The notes under the pieces: generated by a model
Seen by the model: only the letters and a program-made list of their open reading frames with translations
What the model was told of the DNA's origin: nothing
Database searches by the model: none
Shown: positions 34,873 through 42,962 of the stretch, one piece after another
How the letters are laid out: each line of letters starts with the position of its first letter
Numbering within the stretch: the stretch's first letter is position 1
Assembly: GCF_014651515.1 (NCBI RefSeq)
Contig: NZ_BMXA01000002.1
Span: forward strand, 779,501 to 843,500
DNA: 64,000 nt
From: Arenicella chitinivorans
Lineage (GTDB): Bacteria; Pseudomonadota; Gammaproteobacteria; Arenicellales; Arenicellaceae
Reading direction: 5' to 3'
Translations under genes and position numbers: made by a program

Positions 34873-35354
34873 AAACGTTACAGTTAATCCGTCATGCCAA
34901 GTCGAGCTGGGACAATCCCAATTTGTCGGATCATGATCGACCGTTAAACGCGCGTGGTGAGCGCGACACAAATCGTATGGCAGAATTTTTTACCTCGTTG
35001 TCAGACAGACCTGATGCGATTTACACCAGCACCGCGACGCGTGCGATCTCCCTCGCCGCCGCCTTGAGTGACGCATCCGGTTTGCGATTAATGCCCGAGC
35101 CGAGTTTGTACACCTTTGATTCGGCTGCGCTGCTGGGTGTTTTGCAGTGTTTGCCGGATGCGACGCAGTGCATCGCTGTGGTAGGACATAACCCAGCGAT
35201 CACAGAATTGGTGAATCGGTTGGCGAATGAGTCGTTGACGAATGTGCCGACCTCGGGAATTGTACAGCTGGCGTGCGATTTGGAATCATGGGCTGAGCTG
35301 TGCACAGGCTGTGCCGAATTGGTGCAGTTCACTGCGCCCAAAATGTTAAACTGA
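34869..35354 (+). CDS. SixA-like histidine phosphatase
   Basis: A 161-residue small histidine phosphatase. The catalytic RHAKS is at residues 6-10 (QLIRHAKSSWDN) and the second histidine in AVVGHNPAI near 98-106, both as in SixA, which dephosphorylates histidine-containing phosphotransfer proteins. It starts at TTG overlapping the protease stop (TTGA), so expression is coupled. A phosphorelay partner is not adjacent; the response regulator at 18140 is far away. Confidence 0.88.
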   Translation: MKTLQLIRHAKSSWDNPNLSDHDRPLNARGERDTNRMAEFFTSLSDRPDAIYTSTATRAISLAAALSDASGLRLMPEPSLYTFDSAALLGVLQCLPDATQCIAVVGHNPAITELVNRLANESLTNVPTSGIVQLACDLESWAELCTGCAELVQFTAPKMLN

Positions 35355-35395
35355 GTCGCCATTGATGGGCGACACGAAACACGAGAGAGTCGTTA

Positions 35396-36274
35396 ATGAA
35401 ACACCCAATAATATTTGCGCTTGGTATCCTGGCTGCGAGTTTTGGCATACACACGGCGCACGCGAAAGTGCCTGTATGGAAAATCACCAACGGTGATCAA
35501 CATATGTATCTTGGTGGCACTATTCATTTATTGTCAAAGGATGACTACCCATTACCCAAAGCGTTTGAAACCGCGTATGACGGTGCCGAGGATATCTGGT
35601 TAGAAACCGATGCCGAGGCGATGAAGTCACTCGATACGCAAGCTAAATTTTTGCCGGTAATGATGTACCAAGATGGACGCAGCTTGTCACAGGTGTTGAC
35701 TCGAGAGACCTATCAAAGACTGACGGAGTTCCTGGCTGAACGCGGCTTGCCAGTAGCGGCATTTGATACCATGACGCCAGCTGGGTTAAGCCTCACTTTA
35801 ACTACCCTTGAGCTACAACGTCTGGGTCTGGTAGACGGTACCGCGGGGGTTGACGCGCACTTTGATCATCGTGCGAATAAAGACGGCAAAGACCGACTCG
35901 ATCTGGAAACTATTGACGAGCAGATCGGATTTATTGCCAGTTTGAATGAACTTGAGCCGAATACCTTGGTGCTGTCGAGCCTGGAAGAGGTAGAGCAGAC
36001 TAAAGCCATGTGGCCCAATCTGCTTGGTGCTTGGCGTCAAGGAGATCTGGATAAACTGAACGAGATCGGTGTGGCTCGCATGAAACAAGCTTTTCCGGCG
36101 ATGTATGAGGTCTTTTTGGCGGCGCGTAATAAGCGTTGGATGAGCGAGATTAAACAAATGTTAGCGTCACCCGAAGTCGAATTCATGTTGGTCGGCGTGT
36201 TGCATATGGCCGGTGATGACGGGCTCATTGAGTTGATGCAACGTGCTGGTTATACGGTCGAGCAACTGGACTGA
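35396..36274 (+). CDS. TraB/GumN-family exported protein
   Basis: A 292-residue secreted protein with a signal peptide (residues 1-23, HAHA-like cleavage at AHA-K). The start of the mature part, KVPVWKITNGDQHMYLGGTIHLLS, is the hallmark of the TraB/PrgY/GumN family, with the first conserved GTIH. The second marker, a GVLHMAGDDGLIELM segment near 266-280, is present. Members are predicted membrane-associated metalloprotease-like proteins; function in bacteria is uncertain. A GAGAG site precedes the ATG. It stands alone between the phosphatase and a terminator. Confidence 0.87.
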   Translation: MKHPIIFALGILAASFGIHTAHAKVPVWKITNGDQHMYLGGTIHLLSKDDYPLPKAFETAYDGAEDIWLETDAEAMKSLDTQAKFLPVMMYQDGRSLSQVLTRETYQRLTEFLAERGLPVAAFDTMTPAGLSLTLTTLELQRLGLVDGTAGVDAHFDHRANKDGKDRLDLETIDEQIGFIASLNELEPNTLVLSSLEEVEQTKAMWPNLLGAWRQGDLDKLNEIGVARMKQAFPAMYEVFLAARNKRWMSEIKQMLASPEVEFMLVGVLHMAGDDGLIELMQRAGYTVEQLD

Positions 36275-36320
36275 ATCATGCATCGACGTGGTGGATTCGG
36301 TCCAGGCGCTGGCCTCAGGC

Positions 36321-36337
36321 GTGGTGTTGAACACCAC
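36321..36337. repeat. 17-base palindrome GTGGTGTT-G-AACACCAC
   Basis: Perfect 8-pair palindrome with one central base, 46 bases downstream of the TraB/GumN stop. The 169-base spacer between two convergent genes holds only this element and the terminator. It could be a protein-binding site. Confidence 0.35.
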
Positions 36338-36377
36338 CACGTCGCGCGTGATGGCGATACCTTGAGCGGTTTTTCTG

Positions 36378-36401
36378 CGGCCGGTCATGGCCGTTTTTTT
36401 T
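36378..36401 (+). terminator. Rho-independent terminator
   Basis: CGGCC (36378-36382), a GGTCAT loop, GGCCG (36389-36393) and then eight T. It ends the TraB/GumN transcript before the convergent ABC permease. Confidence 0.8.
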
Positions 36402-36443
36402 GCGGCGGGTTGAGCGCGATAGTATCGGAGTCCGCGAGCTGAT

Positions 36444-37205
36444 TTACTCTTTGAGTTTGTAACCGGTTTTAAATATCCACGATACGATTACGAGGCAGAT
36501 CGCCAGAAACACCAAGATCATTGTCAGGCTGGTCCAGACGTTGACATCGGATACTTCAAAGAAGCTCCAGCGAAAACCGCTCACCAGATAGACCACAGGA
36601 TTAAACAGGGAGATGGTCTGCCAGATCGGCGGCAGCATATCGATTGAGTAAAAGCTACCACCTAAAAATACCAGGGGTGTGATCACCAGGATTGGAATGA
36701 TTTGCAGCTTTTCGAAGCTGTCTGCCCAAAGACCGATGATAAAGCCGAATAAACTGAAACTGATGCAGGTCAAGACTAAGAATGTGAGCATCCAAATCGG
36801 GTGTTCAATTCGTAAATCCACAAACAAGCTCGCGGTCAATAGAATCACAATACCAATCACAAAGGATTTGGTCGCCGCGGCCCCAACATACCCAACAAGC
36901 GCTTCAAAAAACGACAACGGCGCTGACAAGATCTCATAAATCGTGCCATTAAACTTGGGGAAATAGATACCAAAGCTCGCGTTTGAAACGCTTTGCGTCA
37001 AAATCGTCAGCATCGTGAGTCCTGGTACGATGAACAGGCCATAAGGCACGCCGTCAACGGTTTGAATTCGAGAACCTATTGCGGAACCAAATACAATAAA
37101 GTACAGCGACGTGGAAATCACTGGCGAGGCCAGAGTTTGGAACAACGTATTTATCGCACGCAGCATTTCGGCGCGATAAATGACTCGAATAGCAGCGAAA
37201 TTCAT
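36444..37205 (-). CDS. ABC-2-type transporter permease
   Basis: A 253-residue integral membrane protein with six predicted helices of the ABC-2 type, with the family segment [28 protein letters not shown] near the first cytosolic loop and a [13 protein letters not shown] region in the second half, as in NodJ/YhhJ-like permeases. The gene overlaps the ATPase gene upstream by four bases on the same strand, so they form an exporter. The substrate is unknown; no accessory membrane-fusion protein is adjacent. Confidence 0.9.
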   Translation of the reverse strand: MNFAAIRVIYRAEMLRAINTLFQTLASPVISTSLYFIVFGSAIGSRIQTVDGVPYGLFIVPGLTMLTILTQSVSNASFGIYFPKFNGTIYEILSAPLSFFEALVGYVGAAATKSFVIGIVILLTASLFVDLRIEHPIWMLTFLVLTCISFSLFGFIIGLWADSFEKLQIIPILVITPLVFLGGSFYSIDMLPPIWQTISLFNPVVYLVSGFRWSFFEVSDVNVWTSLTMILVFLAICLVIVSWIFKTGYKLKE

Positions 37206-38149
37206 GCGACTTCCTCCGGCGGGGGGGATTCGTTATGGACCAGATCGACAAAGATGTCTTCCAGTGAGCTTTGGGTTGTGCGTACATCTTTTAGCGACAT
37301 ACCGGCTTCATTCAAACGCAACAGCAGCTTAGTGATTCCTGTTGCGTCGGCGGTGGCGTCGAAAGTGTACGTCAATACTTCGCGATTTTCTGACAAGCTA
37401 ATGTCATAACCGTCCAGCGTGTTTGGTATCTCAGCCAGTGGCTGCTTAAACTCGACAATCAGTTGTTTCTTGCCAAGTTTCTGCATTAATTGGTCTTTTT
37501 CTTCGATCAGCAAAATTTCACCACGTCGAATTACCGCCACACGGTCGGCGATTTCCTCGGCTTCCTCAATGTAGTGTGTGGTCAAAATAATGGTGACACC
37601 CGACTCGCGCAGACGATTTACGATTCGCCACATGTCCTTACGTAACTCAACGTCAACTCCGGCTGTCGGCTCATCCAAGAACAGAATTTTAGGCGCATGC
37701 GACAAGGCTTTGGCGATCAAGACTCGCCGCTTCATGCCACCAGACAGCATACGCAACTGGTTGTGTCGTTTGTCGTAGAGTGATAAGTCTTTGAGTATTT
37801 GGTCGATGTGGGCCGGGTCTGGTTTTAGGCCGAACAAGCCGCGCGTAAAACTGACGGTATTGAATACCGTTTCGAACGCACCGAGTGTGAGCTCTTGTGG
37901 CACTAACCCGATTTGTTGACGCGCCGCGCGGTAGCTGCGGACATTGTCGTGTCCATCCACCAAAATGCGTCCATTTGATGGCGAAACGATCCCGGCGATG
38001 GTCGAGATTAAGGTGGTCTTCCCGGCGCCATTGGGGCCAAGCAGTGCCAAAATCTCGCCACGTTTGATGTCTAGGTCAATGTGATTGAGTGCAGCGAACC
38101 CATTGTCGTAAACTTTGGAGAGCGCTTGAATAGAAATAATGGAGTCCAT
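37202..38149 (-). CDS. ABC transporter ATP-binding protein
   Basis: A 315-residue ATPase partner of the preceding permease. Walker [10 protein letters not shown] is at 38-46, the signature LSGGMKRR and Walker [13 protein letters not shown] are complete, and [15 protein letters not shown] carries the switch histidine. The C-terminal 90 residues form the extra domain seen in NodI-type exporters. The ATG at 38149 starts directly with an ABC-typical [12 protein letters not shown]; a start at 38212 would add 21 residues that do not look like this family. Confidence 0.9.
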   Translation of the reverse strand: MDSIISIQALSKVYDNGFAALNHIDLDIKRGEILALLGPNGAGKTTLISTIAGIVSPSNGRILVDGHDNVRSYRAARQQIGLVPQELTLGAFETVFNTVSFTRGLFGLKPDPAHIDQILKDLSLYDKRHNQLRMLSGGMKRRVLIAKALSHAPKILFLDEPTAGVDVELRKDMWRIVNRLRESGVTIILTTHYIEEAEEIADRVAVIRRGEILLIEEKDQLMQKLGKKQLIVEFKQPLAEIPNTLDGYDISLSENREVLTYTFDATADATGITKLLLRLNEAGMSLKDVRTTQSSLEDIFVDLVHNESPPPEEVA

Positions 38150-38246
38150 GAGCAATATTGTACGTGTTATCGCTGCATGAGGGTACCGCCATCGGTGTTG
38201 CATTTGTGTCACAATACGAGCACGTTGATTGACTGGAAAACTGAAT

Positions 38247-38987
38247 ATGCCTGCGCCGCGACTTTACTTGTTTACTATCTCCCATTATTGCGAAAAAGCC
38301 CGCTGGGGCTTGGAGTACTTGGGGATTGACTATGATGCCGTGGTGGTCTTGCCAGGTGAACATATTGCGATAGCGAAACAGCACGGGTTAAAACGGGGCG
38401 CGTTGCCGTATCTCGTGACTGACGATGACATCATTCAAGGGTCTGACCGGATTTTGAGATGGGCAGAGGCCAGGTCCGCGCCGGGTGTCTCGCTAAATTG
38501 CAATGACACTGAGGCGATGGAAATGGAACAACGTCTTGACCATAAAATTGGTGTCCATGTTCGCCGGCATTATTACTCCGAGGCTTTGGTGGAGCACTCA
38601 TCCAGTGTAAGGCACGTGTTTATGCGAGGTGTTGGTTTCAGTGATCGCATTAAGCTTTGGCTGGCATGGTCGGTGATTCGCAACAAAATGATCTCCGGAT
38701 TGGACCTTGGCCCTGAGCAAGGTGTTGAGTCCAGTAATATTGTGGCCGAACAGTTAGACTGGTTAGATTCACTGCTAGCAGATGGGCGTAGATTTTTACT
38801 CGGTGGCGACCAAATGAGTGTGGTCGATCTAAGTGCCGCCAGCTTATTGGCACCGTATGTGCTGCCGCCGCAACACCCTATCAGCGATACCTTGAGCTTG
38901 CCGCCGCGTTTGGCTGAGCAAGTTGCCGCATGGCGTTCACGCCCCATCATGCAGCATGTTCTGTCGATGTATAAACAGTTCCGTTAA
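38247..38987 (+). CDS. Glutathione S-transferase family protein
   Basis: A 246-residue protein with a thioredoxin-like N-terminal domain ([21 protein letters not shown], residues 5-25, with a possible catalytic Ser-His-Tyr-Cys), the cis-proline region [11 protein letters not shown] and a helical C-terminal domain with [22 protein letters not shown]. It differs from the shorter GST-like gene at 2318. ATG 38247 is chosen over TTG 38229; GGA lies nine bases upstream. The gene is divergent from the ABC ATPase. The substrate is unknown. Confidence 0.83.
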   Translation: MPAPRLYLFTISHYCEKARWGLEYLGIDYDAVVVLPGEHIAIAKQHGLKRGALPYLVTDDDIIQGSDRILRWAEARSAPGVSLNCNDTEAMEMEQRLDHKIGVHVRRHYYSEALVEHSSSVRHVFMRGVGFSDRIKLWLAWSVIRNKMISGLDLGPEQGVESSNIVAEQLDWLDSLLADGRRFLLGGDQMSVVDLSAASLLAPYVLPPQHPISDTLSLPPRLAEQVAAWRSRPIMQHVLSMYKQFR

Positions 38988-39003
38988 GGGGGTTGGAGTC
39001 AGC

Positions 39004-40200
39004 ATGGCAACACAAACCACAGTCGATGTCGTTGTGTTGGGTGGTGGTGCGGCAGGTTTATTTGCTGCGGCCATTGCCGCACAGCGAGGGCGTCGAGTAG
39101 CCGTACTCGAAGTCAGTAATAAGTTTGGCAAAAAGATTCTGATGTCGGGTGGAGGGCGCTGCAACTTCACCAACCTTGATGTCAGTGCGGACAACTTTAT
39201 TTGCCCAAACCCGCATTTCGTCAAGTCCGCACTGGCGCAATACACGAATTGGGATTTTATCGGTCTGGTGGCCAAGCATGGGGTTGCCTATCATGAAAAG
39301 GCGCACGGGCAGTTGTTCGCGGATGAATCTGCAAAACTGATATTGAACATGTTGTTGGATGAGTGCCGAGCGGTAAACGTGGGGCTGCATTTAAACTGTG
39401 ATGTCACAGAAGTCACACACAATGAGCGGTACGAGGTCACAACCAACATAGGTCAGTTCGCTTGTCAAAGTCTAATTGTGGCAACAGGCGGTTTATCGAT
39501 ACCGACCTTGGGTGGCGCCACGGGGTTGGGTTACCGTCTGGCACAGCAATTCGGTTTGGCGGTCAATCAGACTGAGGCTTCCTTAGTTCCATTTACCCTC
39601 AGCGGGGTCTGGCATGAACTGGCCGAATCACTGTCGGGTGTTGCGCTGCCAGTTCGTGTATCCGCGTATACGCGTTCATTTTTTGAAGACATGTTGTTCA
39701 CTCATCGAGGGTTGAGCGGGCCGGCTGTGTTGCAGTTATCGAATTATTGGCATCTCGGCGATGCCGTTACGATCGACTTGCTGCCAAACACCGATCTGCA
39801 AGAATCCTTGCCACGGGCAAAGCGCGAGTCACCACAAAAAAAACTCCAGATTGTGTTATCACAGTGGCTGCCTAAATCCGTGGTGCAGGCACTGGCACCG
39901 CACTGGTGGCCAGGTTTGCAGGACAAGCCACTGCAGGAAATCAGTTTTGAGCGTTTACAAACCTTGGCTGAACAGTGCCATGCCTGGGAAATTACCCCTT
40001 CCGGCACCGAAGGTTATCGCACCGCCGAAGTCACTCGTGGTGGCGTGGATGTACGTGGTTTGTCGTCTCAGACCATGCAAGTCGCCCATCAACCGGGCTT
40101 ATTTTTTATCGGTGAAGTATTGGATGTAACAGGCCACTTGGGGGGCTACAATTTTCAATGGGCTTGGTCATCAGGCTACGTAGCAGGTAACAACGCCTAA
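39004..40200 (+). CDS. BaiN/HI0933-type NAD(P)/FAD-dependent oxidoreductase
   Basis: A 398-residue flavoprotein of the HI0933/BaiN family. The FAD-binding GGGAAGLFAA is at about residues 13-22, the family's signature KKILMSGGGRCNFTN follows, and the C-terminal GGYNFQWAWSSGYVAG is the usual closure. No reaction is firmly known for most members; BaiN is linked to bile acid reduction. The ATG at 39004 has GGAG eight bases upstream, preferable to the longer frame from 38923. It lies directly before the lysC region on the same strand, with 209 bases between. Confidence 0.88.
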   Translation: MATQTTVDVVVLGGGAAGLFAAAIAAQRGRRVAVLEVSNKFGKKILMSGGGRCNFTNLDVSADNFICPNPHFVKSALAQYTNWDFIGLVAKHGVAYHEKAHGQLFADESAKLILNMLLDECRAVNVGLHLNCDVTEVTHNERYEVTTNIGQFACQSLIVATGGLSIPTLGGATGLGYRLAQQFGLAVNQTEASLVPFTLSGVWHELAESLSGVALPVRVSAYTRSFFEDMLFTHRGLSGPAVLQLSNYWHLGDAVTIDLLPNTDLQESLPRAKRESPQKKLQIVLSQWLPKSVVQALAPHWWPGLQDKPLQEISFERLQTLAEQCHAWEITPSGTEGYRTAEVTRGGVDVRGLSSQTMQVAHQPGLFFIGEVLDVTGHLGGYNFQWAWSSGYVAGNNA

Positions 40201-40201
40201 A

Positions 40202-40213
40202 CTTACCCAAGCT
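40202..40213. promoter_or_regulatory. CTTACCC-type motif, copy 1 (upstream of lysC)
   Basis: CTTACCCAAGCT, differing at one of 12 bases from the motif found before the aminotransferase and first NRPS genes. A further CTTACCCA lies at 40338-40345. Could be a shared regulator site; see findings. Confidence 0.4.
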
Positions 40214-40260
40214 CAGTCAGACACGATGGGGCGAAGAGTGCCAATTTGATGGAATCGAAA

Positions 40261-40279
40261 TATTCCTAGTCTAGGAATA
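40261..40279. promoter_or_regulatory. 19-base palindrome upstream of lysC
   Basis: TATTCCTAG-T-CTAGGAATA is a perfect palindrome 131 bases before the lysC ATG in an AT-rich stretch. Its symmetry suggests a dimeric repressor or activator site. The A-run just after it would be a T-run on the minus strand, so a terminator for minus-strand transcripts is a weaker option. Confidence 0.45.
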
Positions 40280-40384
40280 AAAAAATAAGTTGTCGTTCGT
40301 ATAATTTTCAGCACTTTCAGTTTGGAGATGCTGTTGCCTTACCCAGCACAGCAATGTTTGGATACATGTGTGTGATGACTCGGT

Positions 40385-40410
40385 TTTGCCGCCCATCGTT
40401 GGGGGGCAAA
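40385..40410 (+). promoter_or_regulatory. Hairpin covering the lysC ribosome site
   Basis: TTTGCC (40385-40390) pairs with GGCAAA (40405-40410, including the A of the start codon), and CCC (40392-40394) with GGG (40401-40403) around an ATCGTT loop. The G-run that serves as ribosome site is buried. This may lower or control lysC translation. Confidence 0.4.
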
Positions 40411-41669
40411 TGCGACTAATTGTTGAAAAGTTTGGCGGCACCTCAGTAGGTACTGTTGAGCGAATCAATGCCGTAGCGGATCACTTGGCGGATAAGCATC
40501 AGCGTCAGGAGAGCCTCGTGGTGGTGGTTTCGGCCATGAGTGGCGAGACGAACCGCTTGGTAAACCTAGCGCGGCAAATCACGTCCAATCCCGCGCCGCG
40601 CGAAAACGATGTGCTGCTCTCGACCGGTGAACAAGTGACGATCGCGTTATTGAGCATGGCCTTGCATGAGCGTGGGGTAAAAGCTCGCTCCTATACCGGG
40701 CCTCAAGTCAGCATTCGGACGGATGACACTTACTCTAAAGCACGCATTCGAGAAATCGAGTTGAGCAAGATTCGCGCGGACATCAGTGCGGGTTACATCG
40801 TTGTCGTCGCTGGTTTTCAGGGTGTGGATGACGGCGGCAATATCACCACGCTCGGTCGTGGCGGGTCGGATACAACGGCGGTCGCGCTGGCAGCGGCGTT
40901 GAATGCGGATGAGTGTCGAATATATACCGACGTGGATGGAATCTACACCACCGACCCGCGCGTGGTGCCCGTGGTTCGCCGATTAGATCAGATCACCTAT
41001 GATGAGATGTTGGAACTATCGAGCATGGGCGCCAAAGTTTTGCAATTACGGTCTGTTGAAATGGCGCGCAAACACCATGTCCCACTGCGCGTTTTATCGT
41101 CTTTCAAACTGGGAGATGGAACAATTATTTCGGGTACTGAAAAGGAGTCTCACATGGAATCACCCTTAGTTTCAGGCATTGCATTCCAGCGCAAAGAGGC
41201 CAAGCTGTCGCTGCTTGGCATTCCGAGTTCGCCAAATGCGCTGAAGGTGGTATTTGCTGCCATCGCCGAGGCAAATATCAATTTAGACATCATTATTCAA
41301 AACCTGGGTGCGCATGGTGCGACTGATTTGAGTTTCACTGTCGCTGCGGAAGATTATCGGCTGTGCCTCGAGGTTGTGTATTCGGTTGGTAAAAAGCTCG
41401 GCGTTGAGCGTATAGAAGGTGAGAGTGATCTAGCTAAAATTTCGGTGATTGGCGTCGGCATGCGATCACACACCGGAATCGCGCAGCTGCTGCTTGAAAC
41501 GCTGGTTGATCAAGGGGTGACAACCAAGATGATTTCCACCTCGGAGATTAAAATCTCTGTGGTGGTGCATGAAAGCGAGATGGATCGCGCTGTGTTGGCG
41601 CTGCATACCGCGTTTCACTTGGATGACGAGGATGAAGTCAATAGCAGCAATGTTCTTCAAATTGCTTAG
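40410..41669 (+). CDS. lysC: Aspartate kinase with probable internal beta-subunit start
   Basis: A 419-residue aspartokinase, first step of the aspartate family pathway and the source of aspartate semialdehyde, the precursor of 2,4-diaminobutyrate. KFGGTSVG (residues 6-13), the phosphate-binding VAGFQGVDDGGNITTLGRGGSDTTAVALA block and two C-terminal ACT domains (about 265-410, with NLDIIIQNLGAHGATDLSFTV and KISVIGVGMRSHTGIAQ) are visible. ATG 40410 is preferred over the GTG at 40368. An AAAGGAG site at 41141-41147 precedes an in-frame ATG at 41154 (residue 249), matching the internal start that makes the ACT-only subunit in alpha2beta2 aspartokinases. The gene's neighbours suggest a link to the downstream Dab/NRPS genes. 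Confidence 0.95.
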   Translation: MRLIVEKFGGTSVGTVERINAVADHLADKHQRQESLVVVVSAMSGETNRLVNLARQITSNPAPRENDVLLSTGEQVTIALLSMALHERGVKARSYTGPQVSIRTDDTYSKARIREIELSKIRADISAGYIVVVAGFQGVDDGGNITTLGRGGSDTTAVALAAALNADECRIYTDVDGIYTTDPRVVPVVRRLDQITYDEMLELSSMGAKVLQLRSVEMARKHHVPLRVLSSFKLGDGTIISGTEKESHMESPLVSGIAFQRKEAKLSLLGIPSSPNALKVVFAAIAEANINLDIIIQNLGAHGATDLSFTVAAEDYRLCLEVVYSVGKKLGVERIEGESDLAKISVIGVGMRSHTGIAQLLLETLVDQGVTTKMISTSEIKISVVVHESEMDRAVLALHTAFHLDDEDEVNSSNVLQIA

Positions 41670-41863
41670 CCTGATGCTGCTAAAATATAAGACAATTGTC
41701 AAATAAAATTAATATTCGTGTCATCTAATTCCGTTACTTTAGTTTTCAAATACAAATCTCGTTTCGATTAAGCATTCTCTGGTTGACGTTTGATCAGAGG
41801 TAAATTTACACAGGTTTAGTTATTTGCCTGTTCGCAACCACTGATTCCAGCAGGAGGTGTACT
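41670..41863. other. AT-rich spacer before the AraC gene
   Basis: This spacer contains the palindrome GACAATTGTC (41691-41700) and, just before the next start, AGGAGGT (41852-41858). No gene, terminator or motif copy is visible. It should hold the promoter of the AraC regulator. Confidence 0.4.
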
Positions 41864-42889
41864 GTGGGCTGCAACGCAAATTATCAGACGAAGATGCGGC
41901 ACCGGCGGCGTTTGGATGGTGCCGTATCGCATGTGCTCGATTCGCTAGATAACACGATCTCGCTGCAAGAAACCGCGGCAATGAGTTTTTATTCGCCAGT
42001 ACATTTCCAGGCCTTGTTTACCGAGTATTTAGGGGAAACGTTCTATGAATTTGTGCTCAGGAATCGTTTGTTTCTAGCGGCAAAGCGATTAGTGAGTACC
42101 TATGAAAAGCTCAATGACTTGGCGTTCATCTCTGGCTTCTCTAGCCAGGCGAACTTCACGCGTGCATTTAAGCAATGGTTTGGCGTCGCGCCAGCCAAGT
42201 TTCGTAACGAATTTTATGGGCAGCGAATTTCGCCCGCAATTCGCACCAAACCAAAGCGTCGAGCAACCGTATCACCAACTCTCGATATTGTGCCGGAAAG
42301 ATTATTGCTTAGCTCTTTGGCCCAAGGCTATATGTCTTCGCAGTACGAGCATACCTTGTGGGATGCCACATTACAGCTGTGTGAAAAGTTACGTGCCTTG
42401 GGTGTAACGAGTGCCGCAACCAGAGCACCGACATATGTGGCGCGCGACGTTATGGATCTAACCGAGTTGGCGTTGGGCTTAAAAATGGCGGCGGTTGAAG
42501 TCGATGCGCAAACAGCACAGCGTTGCAAAGCGGAAGATATCTATCGTGTACCTGCGGGCCTATACGCCACGTTCACGCATCAAGGAATTCTGCCCGAGCA
42601 GACGCTAAATATTGGTTTGTTCGACTGGCTTCCGACCAGTCAATATCAGCCTGATTGGCGTCGACCGGTACTTATGTGTTCAGAGCAGGTCTCGTTATCC
42701 CAATTTTGCCCAAATGCTCCTAAGCGTCAATTGAATCGAGGTGATTGTCTATTGGTAGACGGACTTGGCTTTAGTCTGCGCGAAGTGGCGCAAACACAAA
42801 TCCGCATCAGTATTCCAGTAGCGTCGAGCCAAGAGCCACTCAGTCGACCATTGGAATCCTGTTCTATGACAAAACTCGGCCAAATCTAG
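41864..42889 (+). CDS. AraC-family regulator with GyrI-like domain
   Basis: A 341-residue regulator. Two AraC helix-turn-helix units fill about residues 20-115 (ETAAMSFYSPVHFQALF and LNDLAFISGFSSQANFTRAFKQWFGVAPAKFR, the latter the diagnostic second motif). The C-terminal 190 residues look like a GyrI/small-molecule-binding domain (IVPERLLLSSLAQGYMS ... YRVPAGLYATFTHQG). The start is GTG with AGGAGGT five bases upstream. Its position between lysC and the Dab aminotransferase makes it the likely cluster regulator, probably responding to a small molecule. It is unlike the PchR-type AraC regulators of siderophore loci in lacking an N-terminal sensing domain. Confidence 0.85.
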   Translation: MGCNANYQTKMRHRRRLDGAVSHVLDSLDNTISLQETAAMSFYSPVHFQALFTEYLGETFYEFVLRNRLFLAAKRLVSTYEKLNDLAFISGFSSQANFTRAFKQWFGVAPAKFRNEFYGQRISPAIRTKPKRRATVSPTLDIVPERLLLSSLAQGYMSSQYEHTLWDATLQLCEKLRALGVTSAATRAPTYVARDVMDLTELALGLKMAAVEVDAQTAQRCKAEDIYRVPAGLYATFTHQGILPEQTLNIGLFDWLPTSQYQPDWRRPVLMCSEQVSLSQFCPNAPKRQLNRGDCLLVDGLGFSLREVAQTQIRISIPVASSQEPLSRPLESCSMTKLGQI

Positions 42890-42916
42890 GCTGATATATT
42901 TTCTCTCAATCATGCT

Positions 42917-42947
42917 CTTACCCTACGCAATTGAGCTTACCCAACCT
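42917..42947. promoter_or_regulatory. CTTACCC-type motifs, copies upstream of the aminotransferase
   Basis: CTTACCCT (42917-42924) and CTTACCCAACCT (42936-42947), 19 bases apart, lie just before the aminotransferase. The second is identical in 12 bases to the copy before the first NRPS gene. Phasing of about two helical turns is suggestive of a dimeric binding site. Confidence 0.45.
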
Positions 42948-42962
42948 ACAAAAGAGTTAACC

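Noticed and set aside
36167-36388. 73-residue minus-strand frame overlapping the TraB/GumN 3' end and its terminator
   Set aside because: Its start lies inside the terminator stem and it overlaps a solid gene; no family resemblance.
40201-40409. Lysine riboswitch upstream of lysC
   Set aside because: I see none of the conserved lysine-riboswitch internal loops; only a short hairpin and a palindrome.
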